A stretch of 64,000 bases of DNA from Chamaecyparis obtusa (lineage: Eukaryota; Streptophyta; Pinopsida; Cupressales; Cupressaceae): the NCBI GenBank assembly GCA_027943335.1, contig BSBK01006750.1:434001-498000 (forward strand), given 5' to 3'. Below the pieces are notes generated by a model. The model searched no databases and had not been told where the DNA came from. It saw only the letters and a list, made by a program, of their open reading frames with translations. Each line of letters opens with the position of its first letter. Positions within the stretch are counted from its first letter, which is position 1. Both the position numbers and the translations under genes were made by a program. Below are positions 54,197 through 64,000 of the stretch, in pieces.

Positions 54197-54606
54197 TATT
54201 GGAATTTATTCCCAACTATTTCCTCCATAATACTCCAAGACTCTCACATGCCAAGTGATTTCTTCCAACCTGTCCGTTTCCTTTGGACATTGCAAAAGAT
54301 ATATTTTGATTTAGTTTTAATTGCATATCCTTGCCGTAGATTTTTTTTTGCTAGTTGTTCAATTAGCATTTAACTTGTATTTAATGTTTTTAGGTTTCCC
54401 TTTTTCTGGGCACATTCGATGTATATTTGGAACAACTCTTTTTTATTTTTGTAATCTCTAATGAATGGTGTTGCAGAACAAAGCTCTACAATATTGAAAT
54501 GATATACTTTGGTATGTTTTATATATATGCAAATATATAATATAAGACTGCTATTTTATTTTCTGTTGAATTCTCTATTTCTCTTATTCCTTTGCCTCAA
54601 CCAACA
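54197..54606 (+). repeat. 5' LTR of the small copia
   Basis: Starts TATTGGAATTTATTCCC (TG mutated to TA) and ends CCAACA, next to the primer site. Confidence 0.92.
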
Positions 54607-54608
54607 AG

Positions 54609-54620
54609 TGGTATCAGAGC
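54609..54620 (+). other. Primer binding site (tRNA-iMet type)
   Basis: TGGTATCAGAGC, a perfect match, two bases inside the LTR. Confidence 0.92.
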
Positions 54621-54709
54621 CTAAGGTTTCTGAAAAAAAAAGAGTTTTTGAAGGAAATATTTAGCAGCAGCTAAGAGTTCTAGAAAAGGTATTCAAGCAT
54701 CTGTTACAA

Positions 54710-55671
54710 TGGAAAGCACAATTTTAACAAATCCTCAAATCCCATAGTTCACTGGGAAAAATTATGATTATTGGTCCATAACAATGAAGGCACTCTTTTG
54801 TTCTCAAGATATTTGAGATCTAGTAGAGAATGGTTACCTAGAACCAGTTGATGCAGTAGCATACAATGCTCTAACTCAAGCAGAGAAGGATACATTGAGA
54901 GATAATAGGAAGAAGGATTCAAAATCTCTATTCTACATTTTTCAAGCAGTTCATGAGAGTATTTTTCCAAGGATTGCAGTAGCAACTAAGTCCAAGCAAG
55001 GATGGGATATACTCTAGATAGCATACCAAGGAATGGCAAAGGTGAAAACAACAAAACTACAAATGCTAAGAAGGGATTTTGAAACAATTTTCATGAAGGA
55101 ATCAGACTCAATAGACTCTTTCTTCACACAAGTCATGGGTTTAGTCAATCAAATTAGATCTCATGGTGACACATTAGAAGATAGAAGAATTGTTGAAAAT
55201 ATTTTGAGGAGTCTACCTGCAAGGTTTGAATCCATAGTTGTGGCCATAGAGGAGACAAAGAATCTCTCACAATTTTTAGTTGATGAGCTTAATGCATCTC
55301 TCATTTCTCATGAGCATAGGCTTAGTAGGTCAAAAAGTTCATCATTGGAGCATGCATTCAAGACACAAGCTTCAATCAGCCATGGAAGAGGTAGAGGAAG
55401 AAATTCATATAGAGGTGGAAGAAGCATCCCATCAAGCTCAAGTGGAAGAGCCAGCAGCCAATACCCAAGTCACAATGAAACTCAAAATCAACCTCAAGGC
55501 CAAAGGTATGACAAGTCTCAAATCCAATGTCACTATAGAAAAAAGTATGGGCATTATTCAAATGAATGTAGGAAGAAGCAATGTGATTTTAACAAACAAA
55601 ATGAAAATTTTACAAAAGAAAATCAAAACAAAATACAATGTTTTGGCTTGCAATGTAGCACAAGAAAATGA
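54710..55671 (+). pseudogene. gag: Copia gag (UBN2 type), broken
   Basis: Begins at an ATG at 54710 with FTGKNYDYWSITMKALF, continues with the UBN2 gag core (LQMLRRDFETIFMKE, ILRSLPARFESIVVAIEE), an Arg/Gly/Ser-rich segment, and a knuckle whose first pair is damaged (CHYRKKYGHYSNEC). Stops interrupt the first 100 codons; the last 212 codons are open. A frameshift then separates it from the protease. Confidence 0.88.
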
Positions 55672-57010
55672 AAAAGATGTATGGTTTTTAGACTCGGGTT
55701 GTAGCAACCACATGACAGGGAATTTAGAAATGTTTTCAAGCTTGAATGAAAATATAAAATCTGATGTCACTTTAGGGAATGATGATAAGGTAGCAATCAA
55801 AGGAAAAGGGGACATCAATATTCTAAGAAGGGGGAGAAGAAATATATTTCTGATGTTTATTTTGTTCCCAATTTAAAACCTAATTTGATGAGTATTGGCC
55901 AACTTATTCAAAAGGGGTTTAGAGTATCTTTCAAAAATGGAGAGTGCACAATTTTAGATAAATTCCCAAGTAATTAGCTCATTGCCAAGGTTCAACTGAC
56001 AAACAATAGAATGTTTCCCTTAAAGGTTAAGCCAGATTTAAATGTAGATCTTGCTCAAGCATATCCTACAATGAAACCACAAGAGGGTAAAAGAGAACTT
56101 GCAGCTATCACTCAAACTATATTTCAAGCAGAAATAACAGATGAAAATTGGCTTCGGCATCTAAGATTTGGGCATTTAAACTTTGGAGGCCTAAATTTGC
56201 TTCATAGGAAAAGCATGCTGAAATGATTGTCTTTAATATAAAAACTGAAAAGAGTATGTGAAGGGTGCATCTTGGGAAAGCAACATAGAGAATCATTTCT
56301 AGCAAGTAAGTCAATGAGGGCAAAAGAACATTTAGAAATTGTTCATTCAGATTTGTGTGGCCCAATGCAAACACCCTCAATTGGTGGAAGATTTTATTTT
56401 TTAACGTTCATTGATGATTACTCAAGGAAAGCATGGGTTTAATTTCTAAAGCATAAGAGTGAGGTGTTTGAATATTTTTGTCAATTCAAAGCTCTTGTTG
56501 AAAAATAGAGTGGTCATTACATCAAAGTATTGAGAACAGATAGAGGTGATGAATACATCTCAAACGATTTTCTAAGATTTTGCAAAGAACATGGAATTCA
56601 CAAGCAATTCACAACTAGATACACACCTCAACAAAATGGGGTAGCTGAAAGAAAAAATAGAACAATCATGGAAATGGCTAGAAGCATGTTAAAAGCAAAG
56701 CAATTGTCAAATGAATATTGGGTTTAAGTTGTTTCATGTGCAACTTATATAATAAATAGATGTCCAACAAAAAGTGTCAAGAATGTGATTCTGGAAGAAG
56801 CATGGAGTGGAAGAAAACATACTGTTTCTCATATGAGATTTTTTGGATGCGTGGCATATGCACATGTGTCAGATGAATTGAGAAGGAAATTGGACAACAA
56901 GGGAGAAAAATGTATATTTGCGGGATACAGTGATGAATCAAAAGCATATTTAAATTATACAATCCAATTAGCAAGAAGGTTATAATCAGAAGAGATGTAC
57001 AGTTCATAGA
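55640..57010 (+). pseudogene. pol: Copia protease and integrase, broken
   Basis: Protease WFLDSGCSNHMTGN near 55685, then NLMSIGQL, the pre-integrase region (WLRHLRFGHLNFGGL, CEGCILGKQHR), and the integrase core with VHSDLCGPMQTPS, RTDRGDEYISNDF and TPQQNGVAERKNRT, giving D, D and E. Stops occur near 55978, 56225, 56440, 56507 and 56728, and a frameshift near 55830. Confidence 0.9.
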
Positions 57011-57389
57011 AGAAGAAGCATGAGATGGAAGTGTAGAAAAAATAGTGAACATAACAGCAAGCATACCACAAGAGGAAAATGAAGTTTTAATACCAAAAAA
57101 TACTCTTTCAAATGTGACTACTTCCACACCTATTCAAGCTCAACAAAGTGGTCCACAAGTGACACCATCATCAAGTGTAAGTCAGCCTCATATACAATTA
57201 AACACTCCCACAGGTGGATAGAAAACACCATCTACAAGTAGCCATCAAGGTGCTGGTCCATCAAGTCCACATTCATCCAGTTCTACATCAATTGACATGT
57301 TAAATCCTACATTGGCAAGCTTGAGGAGGCAAAAAATAAGAAGTATTAGAGACATTTATGAGTAAAATGAAAGTGAGAATAATGCTGAT

Positions 57390-58926
57390 TCAATTTCTCT
57401 TTATGCTTTATATTCACAAGTTTATGACCCAATTCATTTTGAAGATGCAATTAAAGATGGAAAATGGGAAAATGTAATGTATGAAGAAATTGATGCAATT
57501 TAAAAGAATCAAACATGGGAGTTAGTGAGCCTTCCAAAAGGAAAAGATGTCATAGGAATAAAGTGGGTTTACAAAGCTAAGTTGAATGCAAATGGTGATG
57601 TGCAAAAACATAAGGCAAGGCTAGTTGCTAAAGGTTACTCACAACAACATGGAATTGATTACAATGAGATATTTGCTCTCGTAGCCCAATTAGACACCAT
57701 AAGAATGACACTTGCTATAGCAGCTCAAAAAAAATGGCCTGTTTATCAAATGGATGTAAAATTAGCATTCTTGAATGGTTATCTTGAGGAAGAAGTATAT
57801 GTAGAACAACCACCCGGATATGAGATTTTGGGTCAAGAAGATAAAGTCTACAAATTGAAAAAGGCATTGTATGGTCTCAAGCAAGCCCCAAGAGCTTGGT
57901 ACAGTAGAATTGATTCATATCTCTTACAAAATGGTTTTGATAGGTGCAACAATGAGCCTACATTGTACATAAAGATGGATGAAAAATGTAAAATTCTAAT
58001 TGTATGTTTATATGTTGATTTTGATATTCACTGGTGACTTATCAATTGACTTATTTAAAGAAGCTATGAAAAAATAATTTGAAATGACTGATTTGGGACT
58101 CATGAAATACTTCTTAGGCATTGAGGTCAATCAAAATGAAAATGGAATATTCATTTCTCAAGCAAAATATGCAAGTGAATCAGCACCAACACCAATTGTC
58201 ACAGGTCTGAAACTAAGCAAGGATGATGATGGAGCAAACATTAATCCAACTTTATATAGAAAACTTGTTGGCAGCCTTATGTACTTAACTACCACAAGGC
58301 CAGACATAATGTTTTGTGTAAGTTTGATTTCAAGGTTCATGGAGACTCCAAAAGAATCACATTGGAAAGCAGGGAAAAGAATTTTAAGGTATGTGAGTGG
58401 AACAAGAAATTATGGCATTCAATATTCAACCTCAAATGATTTCAAGCTCATAGGTTATACTAATAGTGATTGTGTTGTGAGTATTGATGATAGAAGAAGT
58501 ACATCCAGTTATGTTTTTCATTTTGGCACCGGTGTAGTATCATGGGCTTCAAAGAAACAACCAATAGTCACACTTTCATCTGTTGAAGCAGAGTACGTAG
58601 TAGCAACAGGGGCATCATGTCAAGCTGTATGGATGAGAAGAGTTTTGAAAGAGTTGTAACATGAATAAGAAGATACAATGAAAATCTATTGCGACAACAA
58701 CTCAGCCATAGCATTGTCCAAGAATCCAGTTTTTCACAAGAGGAGAAAACATATAGATACTAGATATCATTTTATTAGAGAACTAATCAACAATGGAGAA
58801 ATCTTTTTGGAATTTTGTAGGTTTGAAGATCAAAGTGCAGATATCTTTACCAAGGCATTAGGAAAGGAAATTTTTGTCTTTCAAAGAGATCGTTTAGGCA
58901 TTATAGATGGCAGTAGTTGTGATTAA
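57390..58926 (+). pseudogene. pol: Copia reverse transcriptase and RNase H, broken
   Basis: [46 protein letters not shown], and the catalytic box reads YVDF in place of YVDD, followed by a frameshift. A short deletion removes the segment between AKYA and APTPIV. RNase H: TNSDCVVSIDDRRSTS, SSVEAEYVVATGAS, NNSAIALSKNPVFHKR and ADIFTKAL, ending at a stop at 58924-58926. Confidence 0.9.
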
Positions 58927-58933
58927 AGGGGAG
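58925..58933 (+). other. Polypurine tract of the small copia
   Basis: AAAGGGGAG immediately before the 3' LTR start. Confidence 0.85.
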
Positions 58934-59343
58934 TGTTGGAATTTATTCCCAACTACTTCCTCCGTAATACTCCAGGACTCTCACGTGCCAAGTCATTTCT
59001 TCCAGCCTGTCCATTTCCTTTGGACATTGAAAAAGATATAGTTTGATTTAGTTTTAATTGCATATCCTTGTCATAGATTTTTTTTTGTTGGTTGTTCAAT
59101 CAGCATTTAACTTGTATTTAATGTTTTTCATTTTCCCTTTTTTTGGGCACATTCGATGTATATTTGGAACAACTCTTTTTTATTTTTGTTATCTCTAATG
59201 AATGGTGTTGCAAAATAGAGCTCTGCAATATTGACATGATATGCTTCTGTATGTTTTAGATATATGAAAATATATAATATAAGACTGTTGTTTTATTTTT
59301 TGTCGAATGCTCTATTTCTCTTATTCCTTTTCCTATGCCAACA
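58934..59343 (+). repeat. 3' LTR of the small copia
   Basis: Starts TGTTGGAATTTATTCCC, ends TGCCAACA, followed by the duplication TTACT. A moderate number of substitutions separates it from the left copy. Confidence 0.92.
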
Positions 59344-59348
59344 TTACT

Positions 59349-59546
59349 AAAAGTAAATTCAAACATTAACTAATTATATGTACATATTTTCAAAACCAAT
59401 TAAACTTAATTTTTTTAAAAATTAAAGTTCAAACAAATTACTACTAATCTCAAAGATTCCATACACGAGTGCTTAAGAAAACATGAGAAACAAAGAGGAG
59501 AATTGCATATACAAAAGATTTTAACAAAACAAAAATGATGAGTTTT
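59349..59546. other. No gene seen; short AT-rich spacer
   Basis: About 200 bases without recognisable content, downstream of the LRR pseudogene. Confidence 0.5.
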
Positions 59547-60722
59547 TCAAAAGCAAATAGTCAAAACAAGTTGATCACCATTTTCAATGTTTTCATTTTT
59601 CAGTTTCACTTTACCACATCATATGTCGCCAAATTTGGTACCCTACTTTGCATATAATCGATCAACAATTCTTTGTAATATGGTTAAAGCTTTTCCCTCT
59701 TCCCCAACTTTCACTGTATCCTTATACCCCTTATTCATGTGCATGAACAGCCTACACTGCCCATCATGCTGGGTGAGAAAAGCTGTGATTAGCCAATCTC
59801 TTTTACGTTTGTTCTCATAGAAGCCTCCCTCTTCAAATTGTAAACTATCATCAAAGTGAAAAAACTAAAAATATTAAACCTAAAACAAAAATTTTGATGT
59901 AGTATTACCCTTAGTCCATGAATATAATTCTATAATGATGCATATCCATCATCAGGCATTTCAATTATTAGAGATTTCAATGTTGGCAACTCGTCAATCC
60001 CTTCTACATTCTGCAGATTACCACATTGTAAAATTGTGATTTTCTCCAGACGACTCAAATGCGCAAGGCTCAAGATCAATTTCAAATCTACACAGTCCAC
60101 TACTTTTAACACTAGAAGCCCTGATAACGTGGATAGCGGTAATATTGTTTCCAATTTGGGACATGTCCTCATAGAAAGAGACTGAAGCCCTGTTAGAGAA
60201 TATAAACCTAAGATTGTTTCCAATTTGTGAGAATAGTCTACTGTAAGAGTATTTAGTCTCCCTAGCTACTTAAGTCCATTTATTTTAGATTATCCATCCT
60301 CGTGTCAACTCTCAGTGATACAAGTCTGAGACAAATCTCTCCACTAATAACCAACTTAGACATATTACTGAGACCACCAATGTCTATGTTTTCAAGTCTA
60401 TCCATGAGGCTGCTTGTAGAAGAAACCAAATTACTTGAATCTCTACCTTTGCACATCTCAAAATTCACTCTAAGAAGACTGTTATCTGTAGATCACAAGA
60501 TCAATGATCTAAGATTACTAAGTTGTTGAAGTGATTGTACTAAGGATGATGTACCTATCTTCTCTAGTGATTGCACCAAGAATGTTATATCTATCTGCTC
60601 TATTGAGTCAATTATATCTAATTCTTCCAAATGACTGAACATTTCCATTGAATCTGGAAGCTTTTGTAAAGAGGGAGAGTCCCAAATCCATAACTTCCTC
60701 AAGTCAAAACTGGCCTGGCATT
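59547..60722 (-). pseudogene. LRR domain remnant of a plant disease-resistance-type gene
   Basis: On the minus strand successive leucine-rich repeats read LRKLWIWDSPSLQKLPDSM, LEELDIIDSI, LSNLRSLIL, LVSLRVDT, LTGLQSLSMRTCPKLETIL, LSGLLVLKVVDC, LSRLEKITILQCGNLQNVEG and LPTLKSLIIE. The form, with C and L spacing and KL or NL followed by ETI, is that of NLR (NB-LRR) proteins. A stop at 60490, a frameshift with stops near 60270 and a stop near 59929 break it. Downstream, 59547-59864 has a further open stretch (WLITAFLTQHDGQCRLF) with two stops, perhaps a C-terminal exon; a GT..AG pair between them would give an intron of only 44-64 bases. No NB-ARC or TIR domain is in the window. Confidence 0.75.
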
Positions 60723-61287
60723 GAGAGTTAATAGAAAAATGAGCCTTTCATTTCATTTCCATTTTAAGTGGGTTATATTCAAACATTCAACTCACAAATT
60801 TTTCCCATACATTAGAAAATGTTAATTATTGACTAAAGAGTTGCAATCTCATATAAAAATATTATATTTGTACACAATCTAATTAGTCACGATCAAATTG
60901 TATATCTTATTAATTATATATATATATATGAAACAATTTGTATAAACATATTTATAATGTAACATCAGGTACGTCTAGAGACCAAGGATGAGAGATGAGT
61001 TTTTTAGATGGAGGACAAAGGGCATCAATTTTAGGATGGCAGGGGAAGGTCATGGGAATTCAGGTAGAGGGGGTGCTATATACTACTTATATAGAACTTG
61101 AAATGTTAGTTATGAAATAACGTTTCAGTATAACATACTAAATTGGAACATATCAAAATTGGAGCACGAACTAGAATCGTTGAACATTCAACATAGTAAC
61201 ATAGAACTACCCAATATTAACATTCAAAAATCAGAATTCAAATAGAAATTGGTACTCCGATACTCCAAGTACCCGAAAACAAGTATT
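60723..61287. other. No gene seen; spacer with AT microsatellite
   Basis: Between the LRR remnant and the right-edge copia. An (AT)n run lies near 60914-60931. A possible splice acceptor (GCCAG on the minus strand, near 60720) precedes the LRR, but I could not find an upstream exon. Confidence 0.5.
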
Positions 61288-62408
61288 TGTTGGAAATATT
61301 CAGGACTAAGTTACTGAGAGGGGAGGGGTGAATCAGTAACTTCAAAATTCCTTCCTTCAATTCGGATCTTAACTATTACATTCAAATTTAAGAACATGCA
61401 TGAGAAACTGTAAATATAAAGCATTCATAACACTTGAACACAAAAATTTGGTAACCCAGAAACCTTCCAAATAGAAAGTAAAACTGGGGTGGGGATGATA
61501 CCCACAAAACTTCAATACTACAATATAAAGTTGGCTAGTTAAGACTTACAATGATCACTTCTAATGATCTGCCCTATTAGGAGCAATAAGGACTGCTAGG
61601 TCCACCTTGTTAGAGGATTTACAAACATACAATGAAGTATGCACTCGGTTAAGAGATTTTACAAAAGACTATTAAGTCTACCCTGTTAAAGGATTTGGAA
61701 CTAATTCACCTGTTAGAATGAAACAGTTGATCTCTAGCTTGCAACTGATCTTGCTGATTGAGATTCTTTGATGTACTAATCACCTCTTGTGATAGATATG
61801 TCTTTGCTGCTCCTTATACTATTGTAGCCCTTTTTGTAATTCACTTATCTTTTCCTTTCTTGCATTGTTCGCATATATCTTCTTCTCTTCTCACCACACA
61901 ATATGGTGCAAAAACATTGTTTATATATCAATCCAAACAATCAAAATAATTACAAAAGTCGGCTCACAAACAAGTTAACACAAATATCACTGAGTCGGCC
62001 CAAATATAGGTACTCGGTTACTACAAACTAACTCAGTGAATTTCTGATACTCGGCATCCACTACATTACTCGGCATCGTCATGCACTCGGTAGAAGTGGA
62101 GACTCAGTCCATACTGATCACTCGATAGTAGTTTCAAACTTGGTATATACTGGAGACTCGGTAGATATAGTGTTACTCGGTATAAACTGAATTCCTTGTT
62201 TACCATGTTGGCACTCGATAAGCACTGCTCTGCTCGGTATGCTCTGTTCTGCTCGGTATACACTATTCTGCTCAGTATGCTCTATTCTGCTCGGTATGCT
62301 CTATTCTACTTGGTATACACTCTTCTGCTTGGTATGCTCTATTCTGCTCGGTATACACTATATAGAATAAGTGTTGTCACTAATGACAAACATAACTTAA
62401 TGCCAACA
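61288..62408 (-). repeat. 3' LTR of the right-edge copia (1.12 kb)
   Basis: On the plus strand it begins TGTTGGAAATATTCAGG and ends TTAATGCCAACA. A run between 62060 and 62360 holds many copies of CTCGGTATACACT- or CTCGGTATGCTCT-like words, a degenerate short tandem repeat inside the LTR. Confidence 0.87.
62215..62360 (+). repeat. Degenerate tandem repeat inside the LTR
   Basis: About nine copies of a 16-17 bp unit of the form TCTGCTCGGTATGCTCT or TCTGCTCGGTATACACT follow one another with few changes. A looser version, ACTCGGTA, is scattered over the preceding 250 bases. Confidence 0.8.
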
Positions 62409-62422
62409 ATCTCCCCCTTTGG
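62409..62422 (-). other. Polypurine tract, with further copies inside
   Basis: The minus strand reads CCAAAGGGGGAGAT directly before the LTR. Similar purine runs recur at about 62525-62532, 62590-62597 and 62612-62621, the same multiplied pattern as in the other Sirevirus-like elements. Confidence 0.78.
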
Positions 62423-62657
62423 CATTAGTGACAAAAACACTTATTGCCCAAAACTTCTAGACATGTTGATTCTGGTTTTGATTTTTCAAAATCTATCTTT
62501 GTCAATATGTTGTATTTACATTGTCTCCCCCATAAAGTATACATATATAAAAAAAATTTCACCTCAAAATCATTTCTCTTTTCTCTATATCTCCCCCTAT
62601 CTTATAAACTTTCTCCCCCTTTTTGGCAATAATGCCAAAGATGTATATCAAAATGGT

Positions 62658-64000
62658 TTATATAGAGATACCAAAATGTGAGAGAAAATCAGAATGTACC
62701 TTATTGATCTGTGCCAGAGTTTTGTCCCAATTCTCTTGCAGAATCTTACATGTATGAAGTGCAACTTGAACTTCTGTAGAGAGTTCAATCATATGGTTTG
62801 CAATAGAGAACTGATTGTCATGAATCAATGTTTTAGAGTCAACAATATGCTTTTACATTATATCCATGATGGGAAGGATCATATTCCGAATGTCTAACAG
62901 AGTTGTTCTGATCCTTGCATCTTCTTTCAATAGGTGAAACTGCTTGTCAGATAGGAGTCTGATTGCCATATGATGTGCAGAGCTTGAACTAGGTTCATGC
63001 TGCAACTTTTGTGCACTGACTTTCAGATCCTCATCAATCTTATTCATTTTATCTTTAATTTCCTTTGAAACCTTGGCAACATTACATATTCTAACAAAAA
63101 ATGATGATATACTAGAATAGGAGGACTCAATGTTAGTCAAAGCTGAAAATAACTCTGCTTGATTGATAGAAATTTGCTGAGCAATATGCTAAAGTACTTT
63201 GTTATCAAATTTCTTCTCAGCCTTCTCAAGCAACTTATCTAAACCAGAGGAGTTCTCATTGAACTTATTTACTACCTCTGCCAATTGCAACAAAATGTGT
63301 TGAGAGGAATCAACCTCAACACCTATAGCCTCTATGATAATATTCTTGGCATCTTCTATTATTTTATATTCTTTATCTCTTTCATCTTTTAGCTTCTTCT
63401 GCTTTGCCTTCTTTTGGAGGAGTTCACCAACTATTTGCATTTGGTATGCTATGAGGTTTGCAAATTCCAGTTGGGGAATCACTATTTCCTCATTCTAAGT
63501 CAATGTCCTCTTCTATTTTCCTACTCAAAAAATCTTGTACTCGGTTGAGCCTTAGGTTCAACTGATATTGTACTTAATGCCTTAGTAGTAGAAACTATTG
63601 TAGACACAGTAGGACTTGTAGTGAAAAATGATAAACTTCCTACTGATGGAGTACTTACTGGAATACTCAATGAACTCAAAACTAAGGTACTTACAACTGA
63701 AGTATCCAAAACTGATGTACTTGCTGTTGAAAAGGTCAAAATTGAAGAACTTACTAAAGTTGGTACAGAAGACTGCAACTCGGTAGAAGAAGGAGGCTGA
63801 AGCTTGGTGGATGAAGTTGTAGCCACTTTTGTTGTTGATATACTGAGTTTTACTGATGATGATTGGACATTTGTTGCATCTGTTGAAGTTTTCACAACCA
63901 TACTTGAAGATATCTTTGCACTAGATGTAGCAATTTTTGTTGGAGAGTGAGGAAGTGAGGCAATCACCTCTACAGCTATCCGAACTGGATCATCTTCCTC
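62658..64000 (-). pseudogene. Envelope-position ORF of the right-edge Sirevirus-like copia
   Basis: The minus-strand reading, open at the window edge, starts with an acidic EEDDPVRIAVEV, then a Ser/Thr-rich region of about 150 residues (63521-63967), a frameshift, and then an alpha-helical region (63189-63482, with KKAKQKKLKDERDKEYK), a TAG in place of a Gln, more helix (62853-63140), another stop and a final part to 62658. Its position between pol and the 3' LTR matches the extra, envelope-like ORF of SIRE1/Maximus copia elements. I see no clear signal peptide or fusion peptide in the part present, so the name describes position only. Confidence 0.6.

Larger units (their letters stand above)
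54197..59343 (+). mobile_element. Small Ty1/copia element, full length, decayed
   Basis: LTRs of 410 bp (54197-54606 and 58934-59343), perfect target duplication TTACT (54192-54196 and 59344-59348), primer site, gag, protease, integrase, RT, RNase H and a polypurine tract are all present in copia order. The short LTRs and lack of the Sirevirus end motif separate it from the other copias here. Coding is broken by stops and a few frameshifts. Confidence 0.93.
61288..64000 (-). mobile_element. 3' end of a Sirevirus-like Ty1/copia, running off the right edge
   Basis: A minus-strand LTR (61288-62408) has a polypurine tract at its right (62409-62422), so the body lies to the right. The internal sequence visible is a non-pol ORF (62658-64000) located between pol and the 3' LTR. 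The LTR end has the TCAGT and CCCCTCCCCTCTCAGTAAC signature of Sireviruses. Pol is outside the window. Confidence 0.85.

Noticed and set aside
53997..54230. 77-codon plus-strand frame just before the small copia.
   Set aside because: It runs across the LTR border and target duplication and has no domain.
61758..61949. 63-codon plus-strand frame in the right LTR.
   Set aside because: Lies inside LTR sequence with no domain and on the strand opposite to the element.
304..62408. The similar LTRs at 304-1327 and 61288-62408 could be the two ends of one giant element.
   Set aside because: Both are on the minus strand, but the left one has its primer site on the left (body to the left) and the right one has its polypurine tract on the right (body to the right). 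They belong to two different insertions pointing away from the window centre.
1..64000. tRNA or rRNA genes.
   Set aside because: Apart from primer sites complementary to tRNA ends I saw no cloverleaf-like sequence or rRNA segment on either strand; a covariance-model scan would be needed to exclude small or decayed copies.

Overview
This is repeat-dominated nuclear DNA of a seed plant with a large genome. The evidence is dense nested Ty1/copia, Ty3/gypsy and LINE elements, tRNA-iMet primer sites, Sirevirus-type LTR ends and a plant LRR resistance-gene remnant. Base composition and the mix of elements would fit a conifer or another large-genome plant, but the sequence does not identify the species. 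No intact host gene is visible. Almost every coding stretch is retroelement protein, usually broken by stops or frameshifts.

Layout. 1-1327 is the 5' end of a minus-strand Sirevirus-like copia that runs off the left edge; its 5' LTR is 304-1327. It cuts a plus-strand copia 3' end (RNase H remnant and 3' LTR, 1328-2452), which itself sits in a plus-strand gypsy pol remnant (2453-3635). 4595-24073 is one large minus-strand gypsy insertion (Tat/Athila-like integrase) with three LTRs, bounded by the 5-bp duplication GGAAC. Inside its leader a younger chromodomain gypsy (12882-19231, duplication CAAGT) has inserted. 24539-32409 is a plus-strand Sirevirus-like copia. 33731-41043 is a second one (duplication TATAT) that has lost most of its 5' LTR and gag, and whose 3' LTR carries a 2-kb insertion with an unrecognised ORF. 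42122-52670 is a 5'-truncated minus-strand LINE, interrupted by a solo LTR (44204-44552, duplication GGGAG) and by a plus-strand chromodomain gypsy (45915-52210) of the same family as the one at 12882. Degenerate CCCTAA-type repeats lie on both sides of the LINE. 54197-59343 is a small plus-strand copia (duplication TTACT). 59547-60722 is a minus-strand LRR pseudogene. 61288-64000 is the 3' end of a minus-strand Sirevirus-like copia whose last ORF (Ser/Thr-rich, then helical) sits where SIRE/Maximus elements carry an envelope-like gene.

How the parts relate. The window is a stack of insertions, dated relatively by nesting: LINE before gypsy 45915-52210 and before the solo LTR; the three-LTR gypsy before the chromovirus inside it. 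The chromovirus at 12882-19231 is the freshest-looking element: by eye its LTRs differ at roughly a dozen of 857 sites, and gag-pol is one frame with three UAG stops, all at CAG/CTG sites. The most unusual structures are the three-LTR array with a single target duplication, its long preserved ORF1 despite loss of RT, the repeated near-palindromic motif in its leader, the unknown ORF inserted in an LTR, and the envelope-position ORF at the right edge.
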